Shown here in pieces: positions 8,657-17,631 of a DNA stretch of 64,000 nt; the first letter of the stretch is position 1; every line of letters starts with the position of its first letter. The DNA is taken from contig VBAT01000010.1 in NCBI GenBank assembly GCA_005884665.1, positions 538,662-602,661 of the forward strand, read 5' to 3'. The notes below the pieces were generated by a model. The model was not told the DNA's origin and searched no databases. It saw only the letters and a program-made list of their open reading frames with translations. The DNA is from Bacteroidota bacterium (GTDB lineage Bacteria > Bacteroidota > Bacteroidia > Chitinophagales > Chitinophagaceae). A program made the position numbers and the translations under genes.

Positions 8657-8893
8657 TTAGGCAATGTCACATTTTGATTCCCGCAATCCCGCAGCTATGC
8701 GGGACGACGACGCAACGACCTTATTATGACGGCACATACGTTGCGTCTTTGTCCGGCCAATTGGCGGTATTGCGTGAGATTTATTTTCAAATAAAGGCAT
8801 GTTCAATAATTAATAATATGATTCTTACTGATCATCAGGTTGCCCCGGTTACTTTTTTTCGTTTATTTTGCGATTGTGTAAAAACGACACTTC
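8657..8893 (+). repeat. Intergenic hairpins; no gene seen
   Basis: Contains CCCGCA-GCTA-TGCGGG and, around it, a perfect 9-bp inverted pair GACGCAACG ... CGTTGCGTC about 25 bases apart. The 77-residue ORF over this stretch (8674-8907) is mostly made of these repeats and is not supported as a gene. Confidence 0.6.
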
Positions 8894-10497
8894 ATGAACT
8901 TTACTAATTTCTCTGTTCCCTATCCGATAGAACAACGTTATTCAAGAAAGGTGGCTTATTTCTCGATGGAGTTTGCGGTTCATCAGCCCTTGAAGATTTA
9001 CAGTGGGGGTTTGGGTTTCCTGGCCGGTTCACATTTGAGAAGCGCATACGAGCTTCGCCAGAACATGGTCGGCATCGGTATCCTGTGGAAGTTTGGATAT
9101 TATGACCAGCAACGCAACCAGGACCAGACATTGGCTGTGACCTGGAGCGAAAAGCAATATAGTTTCCTGGAAGATACAGGCATTAAATTCCAGATAAACG
9201 TACATGAACATCCTGTCTGGGTCAAGGTTTATTATCTCAATCCCGAGACTTTTAAGACTGCGCCTTTATTTCTTCTCAGTACGGACGTAGCGGAGAATGA
9301 TTATGTTTCGCAAACGATCACTCACCGTTTGTATGATGCCAATGTGGCCACCAAGGTAGCCCAGTTCATTTTGCTGGGAGTTGGCGGCGCCAAACTAATG
9401 GATGAAATTGGCTTCAATCCCGAACGCTATCACCTGAACGAAGCGCATGGGCTGTCAGCTGCATTTTATTTATACAACAAGTACGACCGCAACATTGAAG
9501 AAGTTACAAAACGACTGGTGTTTACAACTCACACACCGGAAGAAGCGGGTAATGAAAAGCATGATATTTACCTGTGCCATAAAATGAGCTATTTCTGCGG
9601 TCTGACCGTTGACGAAGTAAAGAAGCTCACCGGGAATAATGACGACGCATTCAACCATTCATTGGCAGCTTTGCGTTTTGCGCACATAGCCAACGGCGTA
9701 TCGCAGCTACATGGTGAAGTATCAAGGGCCATGTGGAGCAAGTATGATAAGATTTGCCCGATCATCTCTATTACCAATGCCCAAAACTGGTGGTATTGGG
9801 CCGACAAGCAGCTATATCGCTTTATGGAATCGGATAATGACTATGGTATTGATGACCGGAAAAAATATCTCAAGAAAAGAGCCTTTGATCTCGTGGCCGA
9901 CCAGACGGGTAAACTCTTCAAGCCAACCATTTTCACCATTGTATGGGCCAGGCGTTTCGCGGGTTACAAAAGGGCGAACCTACTCACAACAGATGAAGAC
10001 AGGTTTGATAAATTAATGAATGGCATAAAATACCCGGTGCAGATCATTTGGGCCGGGAAACCCTACCCGGTCGATCATCCCGCTATCAGCGAATTCAATC
10101 AACTTGTGCAACTCAGCAAGAGATATAAAAACATGGCCGTGGTAACGGGTTATGAACTTACTTGCCAAGGGAAGCTTCCGGTACAAGTGGGATGACTGCT
10201 GCCATGAATGGGGCCGTTAATTTTTCCACCGATGATGGCTGGATACCAGAGTTCATCAATCATGGTTACAATGGCTTCGTGGTGCCTAAAGCGGATTATG
10301 CCAACATGGGAGTACATGAGCAGGACCAGTATGACCTTAACAAGTTGTACGAGATTTTGGAAAAGGAGATACTGCCTCTTTATTACGACAATCACAATAC
10401 CTGGAGACAGGTCATGAAGAATGGCATGCAGGACGTACGCTTTACATTTGATAGCAACAGGATGGCCTACGAGTACTACGAACAATTATACAAATGA
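8894..10497 (+). pseudogene. Short-type alpha-glucan (glycogen/maltodextrin) phosphorylase, disrupted
   Basis: Phosphorolysis of alpha-1,4-glucans to glucose-1-phosphate. Residues 1-430 in the first frame show the family start (KVAYFSMEFAVH, YSGGLGFLAGSH), HLNEAHG, FTTHTPEEAGNEKH and 'TNAQNWWYW'. At about 10155-10165 the frame breaks: GYEL is followed by only about 5 bases, then PREASGTSGMTAAMNG appears two bases out of phase and runs to 10497. Family members carry about 19 residues between these points (the GSDxWLNxPR segment). So roughly 50-60 bases are missing and the frame is lost. That segment contributes to the PLP/substrate site, so the product should be inactive unless the assembly is wrong here. 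Confidence 0.85.
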
Positions 10498-10766
10498 CGC
10501 GGTTCATGTATTGAATAGATTGCTTCAGTTTTTAAAGATTCAGGGTTCAGTTCTCATTCAAATCTGCATTCTATAGAATGGTTGACTGCTTCCAGGCAGG
10601 AAAGATGCCAGATGCTGTCATTGAGAGGAGCGAAGCGACGACGCAACTGGATGCTGATCGCTTCACAATGGTATGACGAGTATCCAGTATCTATTTAACA
10701 TTCAACACCTGACTGCCGGTCACCGGCGGCGACGGCTCGCAGGCAGGTTTAAAATAATCGATCGTC
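10498..10766 (+). repeat. Mixed intergenic repeats; no gene seen
   Basis: Contains a GGATGCT-type heptad remnant (about 10602-10620), a copy of the 'gagcgaagcgacgacgcaac' palindrome-like family (about 10622-10650), and a CCTGNCTG...CAGGCAGG element (10702-10748). No ORF with coding character. Confidence 0.55.
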
Positions 10767-11195
10767 ATGTTGCCAGAAGAACCCAGTTTATTCGAGCTCC
10801 GGTTTACTGAAGAAGGAAAGAAATTCATTCGGAAGTTTGCTGCTATCAGCTATATTATCATGGTGCTGGTGATCATTCAATCCACGGTAATTATTTATTG
10901 GCAAGTGAAGATGATCATCCAGCGATTTTCATCAGGATATTACGCAGGATATAAAATGGGTGCCTATGATGAAATTTATCCTTACCTGTCAATATTCATA
11001 TCGCTGCTCGGCATTATTTCGAACATATATTATACCAGGTTCCCACGACAGTTGTTCCAGAGTATAAAAACCAACGATGAGGCTGGTGCCAACCAGTCCT
11101 TCAGAACTCTACTCAACGGAGCAGTAATTTATTTGATCTATTTATTAATTATCGCTTTAATATTCGGCTGGCATTTTATTGCGCAGGCGATATAG
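10767..11195 (+). CDS. Membrane protein, DUF5362-like (142 aa)
   Basis: Three membrane segments (about residues 26-47, 73-91 and 117-138) with a cytosolic N-terminus. The arrangement, and the stretch ending NYYTRFPRQL-like before a 'SF..L' helix, resemble small Bacteroidota proteins of unknown function such as DUF5362; this is a tentative likeness. The function is unknown. The spacer after it holds an imperfect inverted repeat (GAATGCAGAT...ATCTGCGTTC) that may terminate transcription between this gene and the convergent ispH. Confidence 0.7.
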   Translation: MLPEEPSLFELRFTEEGKKFIRKFAAISYIIMVLVIIQSTVIIYWQVKMIIQRFSSGYYAGYKMGAYDEIYPYLSIFISLLGIISNIYYTRFPRQLFQSIKTNDEAGANQSFRTLLNGAVIYLIYLLIIALIFGWHFIAQAI

Positions 11196-11306
11196 TTGCG
11201 TAGGGCCATTCCGGCTAAATTGCAGTTAGAATGCAGATTTATTATGATAGTTGATATTCACGGATCATAATTCATCCTGACATTATGATGATCTGCGTTC
11301 TCACTT

Positions 11307-12527
11307 TCAGCTAAACTCCCGTAACAATTGCTCCTTATCTTTTTTAAGCGAATAAAAGCCCGTCAACTTATTGATCACTGCTTCCACGATCGCGTCGGGA
11401 CAGGAGGCACCGCTGGTTATAAGAATATTTAGAGGTTCTTTGGCAGGCAGGTAATTGCTGGTCAGGATTTCCTGCTTCGTATGAAAATCATAGTGGAGTA
11501 TATCCTTCTGCGAAATTATTTTTTCTTCATTGCTGATAAAATAAGTGGGAAGTTTCCCCTCGCAAAGCTCAACCAGGTGAGAAGTATTGGACGAATTATA
11601 GCCGCCGACAACGATAGCCAGGTCAGCTTTTGTTTCAAGCATGCCAGTCACTGCGCTCTGGTTGTCATTAGTAGCATAACACAGCGTATCCCGGGTGTCT
11701 GCAAAATGCTCACGGATAGTTTCGCTGCCATATTTTTCAATCATTACTTCCCGGAGAAAATCCGCAATGCCCTGTGTATCGCTGGCCAGCATCGTGGTTT
11801 GATTGACCACGCCAATTCGCTGGAGATCTTTTTCTATCTTAAAACCATCCGAATATTGCCCCTCGAATTCATCGTAAAACAGGAACGGCAGTTTTTCGCC
11901 TTTTATGTATTTAGCCAGTTCTATTGCCTGTTGCATATCTTTTACTACCACGGCAGGGGCATGTGCAGCGGCGCGGGAAAACGTAGCCCTTGTTTCCTCA
12001 TGCTTTGGTTTACCATGAATAATAATTGTATAATCATTTTTGGCAATGAGCTCGCTGCGATTCCAAACTTTTTCTACAAACGGGCAGGTGGTATTATATT
12101 TCTCGACTGGAATGCCGATCGTACTCAATTTTTTTTCGATCGCGGGTGTGGTCCCAAAAGCGGGAATGATAACAACATCATCAGCTTTCAGTTCTTCAAA
12201 GGAAATAAGTTCACGGCCGTACGTATCCTGTAGGAACCGGACCCCGTGAGATTGAAGATCCGCGTTAACCTGTGGATTGTGGATCATTTCGCTCAATAGA
12301 AAGATCCGTTTGCCGGGATTTTCTTCGACGGTCCTGAATGCGATCTCGATAGCATTCTCCACTCCATAACAAAAACCGAAATGACGGGCCAGGAAGATGC
12401 GAATGGGACCAAAGTCAAGCAGGGTAGGCGTAAAATCCTTTTTCATCTTGTCCATTTCCTTCCGCTTTTTTTTAATAGCGGCAATAAGCGGACTGCGATA
12501 GATTATTGGGACCTCAAAACTTTTCAT
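11307..12527 (-). CDS. ispH: 4-hydroxy-3-methylbut-2-enyl diphosphate reductase
   Basis: Last enzyme of the MEP isoprenoid pathway, making IPP and DMAPP with a [4Fe-4S] cluster. The three cluster cysteines are visible in HFGFCYGVENAI, NTTCPFVEKVW and TSGASCPDAIVEAV. At about 406 residues it matches the longer Bacteroidota form with an N-terminal extension. The start is placed at ATG 12527 (MKSFEVPIIYRSP) and not at the track start 12602, because a TAAATTTG promoter-like box lies just upstream of 12527. It is divergent from the amylase gene. The 250-residue plus-strand ORF inside it is a shadow. Confidence 0.94.
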   Translation of the reverse strand: MKSFEVPIIYRSPLIAAIKKKRKEMDKMKKDFTPTLLDFGPIRIFLARHFGFCYGVENAIEIAFRTVEENPGKRIFLLSEMIHNPQVNADLQSHGVRFLQDTYGRELISFEELKADDVVIIPAFGTTPAIEKKLSTIGIPVEKYNTTCPFVEKVWNRSELIAKNDYTIIIHGKPKHEETRATFSRAAAHAPAVVVKDMQQAIELAKYIKGEKLPFLFYDEFEGQYSDGFKIEKDLQRIGVVNQTTMLASDTQGIADFLREVMIEKYGSETIREHFADTRDTLCYATNDNQSAVTGMLETKADLAIVVGGYNSSNTSHLVELCEGKLPTYFISNEEKIISQKDILHYDFHTKQEILTSNYLPAKEPLNILITSGASCPDAIVEAVINKLTGFYSLKKDKEQLLREFS

Positions 12528-12616
12528 TCGCTGCAAATTTAACTTTAGTTGACTTAATATTGTACTAGATACTGATCCCGATACCGGATCGGACGCTAAC
12601 ATTCACGGAAATACTA

Positions 12617-13897
12617 ATGAACAAGGCTTTTCAGACAGTTGATTGGGCGCTTGCGAGCAATATTTATGAAGTAAACATCAGGCAGTATACGCCTGACGGC
12701 ACATTTAGCGCTTTCCAAAAAGAATTGCCCCGCCTGCAACAGTTGGGTATCCGCACCATCTGGTTCATGCCCATCACCCCCATATCCGTATTGAACAGGA
12801 AAGGCACTCTCGGCAGTTACTATGCCTGTTCGGATTATACGAGCGTCAACCCCGAGTTTGGCACCCTGGATGATTTTAAAAACCTTGTCAGGAAAGCCCA
12901 GCAGCTTGGCATGAAAGTGATGATAGACTGGGTAGCTAATCATACGGGCTGGGACCATGTATGGACGAAGACGCATCCCGAATTTTTTTCGATGGATGAC
13001 AAAGGCAGTTTCCGGCCGCCTTTTCCCGACTGGGAAGATGTGATCCATCTCAACTATGAGAACAGGAGCCTTTGGACTGCAATGATAGATGCCATGAAGT
13101 TCTGGATAGAGGAATGCGATCTGGACGGGTATCGCTGCGATATGGCGCATCTCGTTCCGCTTGCATTCTGGATTGAAGCAAGAACGGAGTTGGATAAAAT
13201 GAAGCCGTTGTTCTGGCTTGGAGAGATGGAGGACCCCAGGTACCACGAAGTCTTTGATGCCTCCTATTCCTGGGAGTTATTGCATACGATGGAAAGATAT
13301 TGGCGAAAAGAAGCCAATATGAGCAATATTGATAACGTATTTTTCAAATACAGTTCACTATATCCCAGGGGCGCTATCAAACTCCTGTTCACCAGCAACC
13401 ACGATGAAAATTCGCACAGTGGGAGTGAGTATGAGCGGATGGGTGATGCTGCACAGGCCTTCGCCGTGCTTTGCATTACCTGGGAGGGATTGCCTTTAAT
13501 TTATAGCGGGCAGGAACTACCACTGGTGAATAAACGTCTTCTTTTTTTTGAGCGGGACCCGATTCCCTGGACCGCCGAACATAAGCTGGACGATTTTTAT
13601 AAAATACTGTTGAATCTTCGTTCAACTAACCCGGCGCTTCGCGCTGCGGATGATAACGTACGGACATACCGTCTTGAAACTACAGACAATGCGGATGTTT
13701 TTGCCTTCCTGCGAAAGAACGGTCAACGGGAAGTGCTTGTCATCCTTAACCTTTCCGGAGTTAAACGGCAATTCAAAATAATCGGTAAGGTGGTTTCTGG
13801 TAAATTCAGGAATGTTTTTTCCGGCTCTACGGAGGAAATCATGGCAGATACGCAGTTTGTAATGGAACCCTGGAGGTATCTTGTCTATGAAAAATAG
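12617..13897 (+). CDS. GH13-family alpha-amylase-type glycosidase
   Basis: A (beta/alpha)8-barrel alpha-glucan hydrolase or transferase of 426 residues. Conserved region I is VDWVANHTGWDH-like (WVANHTGWDH), region II GYRCDMAHLV carries the nucleophile Asp, region III FWLGEMED carries the acid/base Glu, and region IV FTSNHDENS the transition-state Asp. The C-terminal beta domain (VLVILNLSG...PWRYLVYE) is complete. There is no signal peptide, so it should act in the cytosol on maltodextrins or glycogen, alongside the nearby broken phosphorylase. Exact specificity is not readable. The 210-residue minus-strand ORF over it is a shadow. Confidence 0.93.
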   Translation: MNKAFQTVDWALASNIYEVNIRQYTPDGTFSAFQKELPRLQQLGIRTIWFMPITPISVLNRKGTLGSYYACSDYTSVNPEFGTLDDFKNLVRKAQQLGMKVMIDWVANHTGWDHVWTKTHPEFFSMDDKGSFRPPFPDWEDVIHLNYENRSLWTAMIDAMKFWIEECDLDGYRCDMAHLVPLAFWIEARTELDKMKPLFWLGEMEDPRYHEVFDASYSWELLHTMERYWRKEANMSNIDNVFFKYSSLYPRGAIKLLFTSNHDENSHSGSEYERMGDAAQAFAVLCITWEGLPLIYSGQELPLVNKRLLFFERDPIPWTAEHKLDDFYKILLNLRSTNPALRAADDNVRTYRLETTDNADVFAFLRKNGQREVLVILNLSGVKRQFKIIGKVVSGKFRNVFSGSTEEIMADTQFVMEPWRYLVYEK

Positions 13898-13917
13898 TTG
13901 GCCAGGATGCAGGAAGC

Positions 13918-13993
13918 CGTCATTGCGAACGCCGCGAGGACACCGATGCTGCTAGCGCTCCCTCTCCCGTCATTGCGAGCGAAGCGAAGCAAG
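13918..13993 (+). repeat. Two copies of the CATTGCGAGCGAAGCGAAGCAA family
   Basis: GTCATTGCGAACGCCGCGAGG at 13919 and CGTCATTGCGAGCGAAGCGA at 13968 (the latter continuing AGCAA). Related copies occur near 10620, 19830, 26415, 26512, 48558, 48652, and inside lipB and the DUF4954 gene. Confidence 0.75.
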
Positions 13994-14011
13994 TTGGAGG
14001 GTGGGGCCAAT

Positions 14012-14038
14012 AAAAAAGGCCCCACGAAGGGACCTTTT
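14012..14038 (-). terminator. Rho-independent terminator of the Deg protease gene
   Basis: The minus strand reads AAAAGGTCCC-TTCGT-GGGGCCTTTT followed by further T residues: a 10-bp stem with one G-T pair. It lies 21 bases after the protease stop codon. Confidence 0.85.
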
Positions 14039-14059
14039 GAAATTTATTATCTGGATTAA

Positions 14060-15559
14060 TTATTCATCATCAAGACTTAATGGATAGGTATAAGTGCCAT
14101 CAGACCCGGGATAAACTCCCTGTACCTGCACGGTTCCTTCCAACGATGCCAGCAAGCGACCCAATTCCTGTACATTTTTTACTTCCTGCCCATCAACGCT
14201 AAGGATAATAAAACCATCCTGCATGCGTGTGCGGCCGAGCGGGCTGTCCTTCTTGATATTTTTTACTACGATACCACCTTCTACGTCTAATTCTTTAGCT
14301 TTTTTTGCATCCAGTGTAGAAAGCTCAGCGCCCAATGCTTCTCCAACACCACTGCTCGCGATCTCGTCGTAGGTGCCAGTCTTCGTACTTAACGTGGCAT
14401 TGGTTGTAAAATCCTTTCCATCGCGACGATAAGAAATTTTTACTTTATCGCCTGCATTATAAGAAGCGATTGTGCCCTGTAATTCAGTCCATGAATTGAT
14501 ATTAATATCATTGATGCTGGTGATCACATCACCTTTTTTCAGGCCGATATTGGCAGCAGCTCCGTCTTTTGCAACGGCACCGATATAAGCGCCATCACCT
14601 GCATCGATCTTTCCGGGATCTGCGGATATACCGAGATAAGGTCTTTTTACGTCACCGAATTTGATGAGGTCATTTACAATTTTCTTTACCAGGTTTACCG
14701 GGATCGCAAAAGAATAACCTGCATACGTTCCGCTGGGAGCAAGAATGGCTGAGTTGATACCTATCAGTTGTCCATCGGTAGTGATCAGGCCGCCACCGCT
14801 GTTTCCCTGGTTCACAGCTGCATCGGTCTGGATAAAGGATTCAATAGGTGTCTGGCTTTGACGGCCATTGATACCGATCGATCTCCCTTTAGCACTAATG
14901 ATACCGGCTGTTACGGTTGTTTCCAGCGAAAGCGGGTAACCTACTGCTAAAACCCATTGACCGAGTTTCAGGTTATCTGAGTTGCCATAGAGCAGGTAAG
15001 GAAGATTAGTTCCTTCGATCTTCAATACAGCAATATCGCTGCTTGGATCTCTGCCTATAACTTTTGCTTTGTACACTTTTTTGTTATGAAGCGTTACCGT
15101 GATTTCATCGGCAATGCCAGTTCCACCATCGGAGATTACGTGATTATTAGTGACGATATAACCATCATCGCTGATGATAACGCCGCTACCCGATGCTCTT
15201 TGTTCGGGTTGGACCTGGGGTCCGAAATTCTGGAACATATCATTGAACCAGTCATCGATTGAGCCGTTCCGATTGCGGCCACCACCGATATTATTGCTTA
15301 CTCTCTTAGCAGGGATTTTTGTTTTGATATGCACTACTGCGGGAACAGCAGTTGCCGCAGCTTTTGTAAAGTCAATAGCATCTGCAGGCGCTCCTGCCAC
15401 ATTGTCCCCCATGTAACGTGCATAATTTGCAGGAAGACTGCCATTCGTTGATTGAACGCCGGCAATTTTCTGGGTAGTAAATTTATTGAAGATCCCCACA
15501 CTGCCAACTGCGGAAGCTGCGCTGACTGCAACCACCATCAAGATTTGTTTAAATTTCAT
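14060..15559 (-). CDS. Deg/HtrA-family periplasmic serine protease
   Basis: ATP-independent envelope protease/chaperone of 499 residues. After an N-terminal signal/anchor (MKFKQILMVVAVSAASAVGS) comes a trypsin-like domain with complete triad: His140 in IVTNNHVIS, Asp175 in SSDIAVLKIE and Ser254 in NQGNSGGGLI. Two PDZ domains follow (about residues 305-400 and 415-495: PYLGISAD...GLKKGDVITSIND, and the degenerate second one ending DGTYTYPLSLDDE). It matches the DegQ/DegP group, so digestion or holding of misfolded exported proteins is expected. It has its own terminator and a 195-base upstream spacer, and stands as a single gene. Confidence 0.94.
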   Translation of the reverse strand: MKFKQILMVVAVSAASAVGSVGIFNKFTTQKIAGVQSTNGSLPANYARYMGDNVAGAPADAIDFTKAAATAVPAVVHIKTKIPAKRVSNNIGGGRNRNGSIDDWFNDMFQNFGPQVQPEQRASGSGVIISDDGYIVTNNHVISDGGTGIADEITVTLHNKKVYKAKVIGRDPSSDIAVLKIEGTNLPYLLYGNSDNLKLGQWVLAVGYPLSLETTVTAGIISAKGRSIGINGRQSQTPIESFIQTDAAVNQGNSGGGLITTDGQLIGINSAILAPSGTYAGYSFAIPVNLVKKIVNDLIKFGDVKRPYLGISADPGKIDAGDGAYIGAVAKDGAAANIGLKKGDVITSINDININSWTELQGTIASYNAGDKVKISYRRDGKDFTTNATLSTKTGTYDEIASSGVGEALGAELSTLDAKKAKELDVEGGIVVKNIKKDSPLGRTRMQDGFIILSVDGQEVKNVQELGRLLASLEGTVQVQGVYPGSDGTYTYPLSLDDE

Positions 15560-15755
15560 AGTAGTATTTTCCTTTTTTATTTTTTTGAAGAAGATTTGGC
15601 AAAGCTTGTTGTCAAAATTTATGCCTTTGCTTTACAAAATAACGAAGTATAAATCCGACAGAAGCCCCGTTCATTCAGTTTAACATATCATTTACTAAGC
15701 CTTTCGTAGTTCTTCACAAATTTATTAATAAATCGTAAAACTTAGAACCCGTTCT

Positions 15756-16754
15756 TCACAAGTTTGTCAGAAATTTCAAAGTATCTATGCCATCTGCATA
15801 ATCGGACAGGCCGGGAGACTGCGATTTTCCGAAGGCAATATGGCCTACTCCTGTTATGCATTGTATATCGGAATTTTTTTTCAGCCGCTCATTGAGCTGC
15901 CTGGGATCGTCGTAATATTCATAATTAAGCCGGCCGATAGGAGAGAATGGAGAAGCATCTTCCACCAGCAACAGGGAAGCATTACTCATATAAAACTTCT
16001 TGTTCAGTATCTGGATGGCAAGGTTGTAATCATAATTATTCATGTATTTGGAATGGTCAGCCAGGTAGTTATATTTATCAAAAGCTCTGAGGAGCGGAAT
16101 AAAATCATAGCCGGTCGGCACGAATATCTTGGACACATTACGACAGCCCAACCCAAAATAGAGATACACATCGTCGGCTAGTTTTACCAGCTCTTCCCTG
16201 GTTTCCTTCCCGGTTAAAACGGCCACAGAAGTCCTGTTGCGACGGATGATATGCGGGTATTTTTTGAAATAGTATTCAAAATAACCGGCTGTATTATTAC
16301 TCCCGGTGGCGATATAGGCATCACAATTCTTCAGCCGTTCAGCGAATTGGATCAGCTCCGTAGGCCCAGGTTCCCATTCCTGGATTTTTTTCACAAGATG
16401 CCGGATAAGCGTATCGTCTTTGGAAGAAGGCTTGATAATGGCGTTATGCCCAGAAATAAAAACACATAGCAGGTCGTGAAAACCTACCAGCGGGATATTA
16501 CCGGCCATGACGATCCCAACCTTTTTCGGATGAGAGTTTGTAGGAGGAATCTCATAGGCAGATGACCAGTTTTGAAGAATATCTTTTTGTAAAAAAGCCC
16601 TGGCTATATTGTCGGCAGCACGGCCAATAAACTCTGGAATAAACCAGGAATTCTCCTGGCTGGCCTTTGTTTTAGCTTCTTCCCATTCTCTATCCCCGGA
16701 TAGCATGTAGGCTCCAAGCCTTGACAATAGATCAATTCGTTGGCTCAAAATCAT
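15756..16754 (-). CDS. LuxC-type acyl-CoA reductase family protein
   Basis: About 332 residues of the aldehyde-dehydrogenase-like LuxC family, which reduces acyl-CoA (or acyl-enzyme) to aldehyde with NADPH. Visible landmarks are 'PKKVGIVMAGNIPLVGFHDLL', 'IKPSSKDDTLIRHL', an ALDH-like 'GSNNTAGYFEYYF', the cysteine in YFGLGCRNVSKIFVP as candidate nucleophile, and the C-terminal 'CITGVGHIAFGKSQSPGLSDYADG'. The start is set at ATG 16754 because the track start lies over a TATTTTTG promoter-like box. It faces the ferredoxin gene across 67 bases, an arrangement I believe recurs in this group. No luciferase genes are present, so the true substrate is unknown. Confidence 0.82.
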   Translation of the reverse strand: MILSQRIDLLSRLGAYMLSGDREWEEAKTKASQENSWFIPEFIGRAADNIARAFLQKDILQNWSSAYEIPPTNSHPKKVGIVMAGNIPLVGFHDLLCVFISGHNAIIKPSSKDDTLIRHLVKKIQEWEPGPTELIQFAERLKNCDAYIATGSNNTAGYFEYYFKKYPHIIRRNRTSVAVLTGKETREELVKLADDVYLYFGLGCRNVSKIFVPTGYDFIPLLRAFDKYNYLADHSKYMNNYDYNLAIQILNKKFYMSNASLLLVEDASPFSPIGRLNYEYYDDPRQLNERLKKNSDIQCITGVGHIAFGKSQSPGLSDYADGIDTLKFLTNL

Positions 16755-16821
16755 TTGCAGGATTATTTTTTTGCGATAACTTAGCCACAAAAATAACCTC
16801 AACTACTTTAACCCCGGTATT

Positions 16822-17169
16822 ATGGCTATTAAGATAACTGAAGAATGTATCAATTGTGGCGCGTGTGAACCAGAATGCCCCAATAACGCTATCTATGAAG
16901 GTGGCGTGGAATGGGCGGTTTCCGATGGTACGTCTGTAAAAGGGTCATTTACCCTGCTTGATGGAACGGTCGTGGATGCAGATCAAAAGAATCCACCGGT
17001 CGCTAACGATATTTATTACATCACTCCTAATAAATGTACCGAATGCCAGGGTTTCCATGAAGAGCCTCAATGCGCGGCGGTATGCCCGGTAGATTGTTGC
17101 GTTCCCGACGAAATGTATCGTGAAACGGTTGAGGAATTATTAGCTAAAAAAGAAAAATTGCATATTTAA
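16822..17169 (+). CDS. 2[4Fe-4S] ferredoxin
   Basis: Small cytosolic electron carrier, 115 residues. The first cluster motif is [16 protein letters not shown]. The second is a spaced [22 protein letters not shown], the layout of the Alvin/YfhL-like bacterial ferredoxins with an insertion between the two sites. It is divergent from the LuxC-type gene with a shared 67-base promoter region, so the two may be co-regulated. Its redox partners are not indicated by the sequence. Confidence 0.93.
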   Translation: MAIKITEECINCGACEPECPNNAIYEGGVEWAVSDGTSVKGSFTLLDGTVVDADQKNPPVANDIYYITPNKCTECQGFHEEPQCAAVCPVDCCVPDEMYRETVEELLAKKEKLHI

Positions 17170-17631
17170 GACAATTGCCTTTTTTATGCACATTTCAAGG
17201 TGCAAAAAAGCGGCATGGTTTTTTCAAATTTGTATTTAACTTAGAGTATTACAATTCAGCAGCGATTGCTGCTCATCTTTGGCGGGTGATATTTCCCGTC
17301 GTAAAAAGGTGAAGGAGAAACAGCCTTCACCTTTCTTATTTGCGAGACAACAAATGATGAATTGAAATTGAAAGACTTTGCCGACGCGACCTTCTTTGAC
17401 ACAAAAATTCCAAATAACAAGAACCATGAATAACTTGAAAGGTTAAAATCTCAATTCAAATCATTCCAGGTAGCTTTTCATGATTTGGGTTTTATTTGGT
17501 TCCTGGTTCTTTTCTTTTGAAAACACGGAAATTCCCTTTTCTCGCTGCGTCTTTCACAATATTTAGCATTTGAAATTTCCTGCTAAGCGGATTTTGCTCA
17601 ATATTTGCGATGCAAAACCACAAATCAATAC
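17170..17631. other. 460-bp spacer: two hairpins, no gene seen
   Basis: Just after the ferredoxin stop an imperfect hairpin (TGCAC ... GTGCA within GCCTTTTTT/AAAAAAGCGGC, about 17176-17213) is followed by TTTTTT. A second perfect 11-bp hairpin lies at 17305-17334. The remainder is A/T-rich with short ORFs lacking coding character, and it must hold the ddl promoter. Confidence 0.6.
17305..17340 (+). terminator. Perfect 11-bp hairpin, probable terminator
   Basis: AAAGGTGAAGG-AGAAACAG-CCTTCACCTTT followed by CTTATTT. It lies 135 bases after the ferredoxin gene. The T-run is weak on the plus strand and better on the minus strand, so direction is uncertain. Confidence 0.55.

Noticed and set aside
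8674-8907. 77-residue ORF before the phosphorylase
   Set aside because: Made largely of palindromic repeat sequence and overlaps the phosphorylase start; no signal, motif or good start.
11481-12233. 250-residue plus-strand ORF
   Set aside because: Lies wholly antisense to ispH, whose motifs are intact; composition is that of a shadow ORF.
12614-13246. 210-residue minus-strand ORF
   Set aside because: Antisense shadow of the GH13 gene.
15756-16754. Bioluminescence (lux) function for the LuxC-type gene
   Set aside because: No luxAB, luxD or luxE-like genes nearby; the family is broader than light production.
17236-17427. 63-residue minus-strand ORF in the ferredoxin-ddl spacer
   Set aside because: Covers a perfect hairpin and has no recognisable feature or plausible start context.
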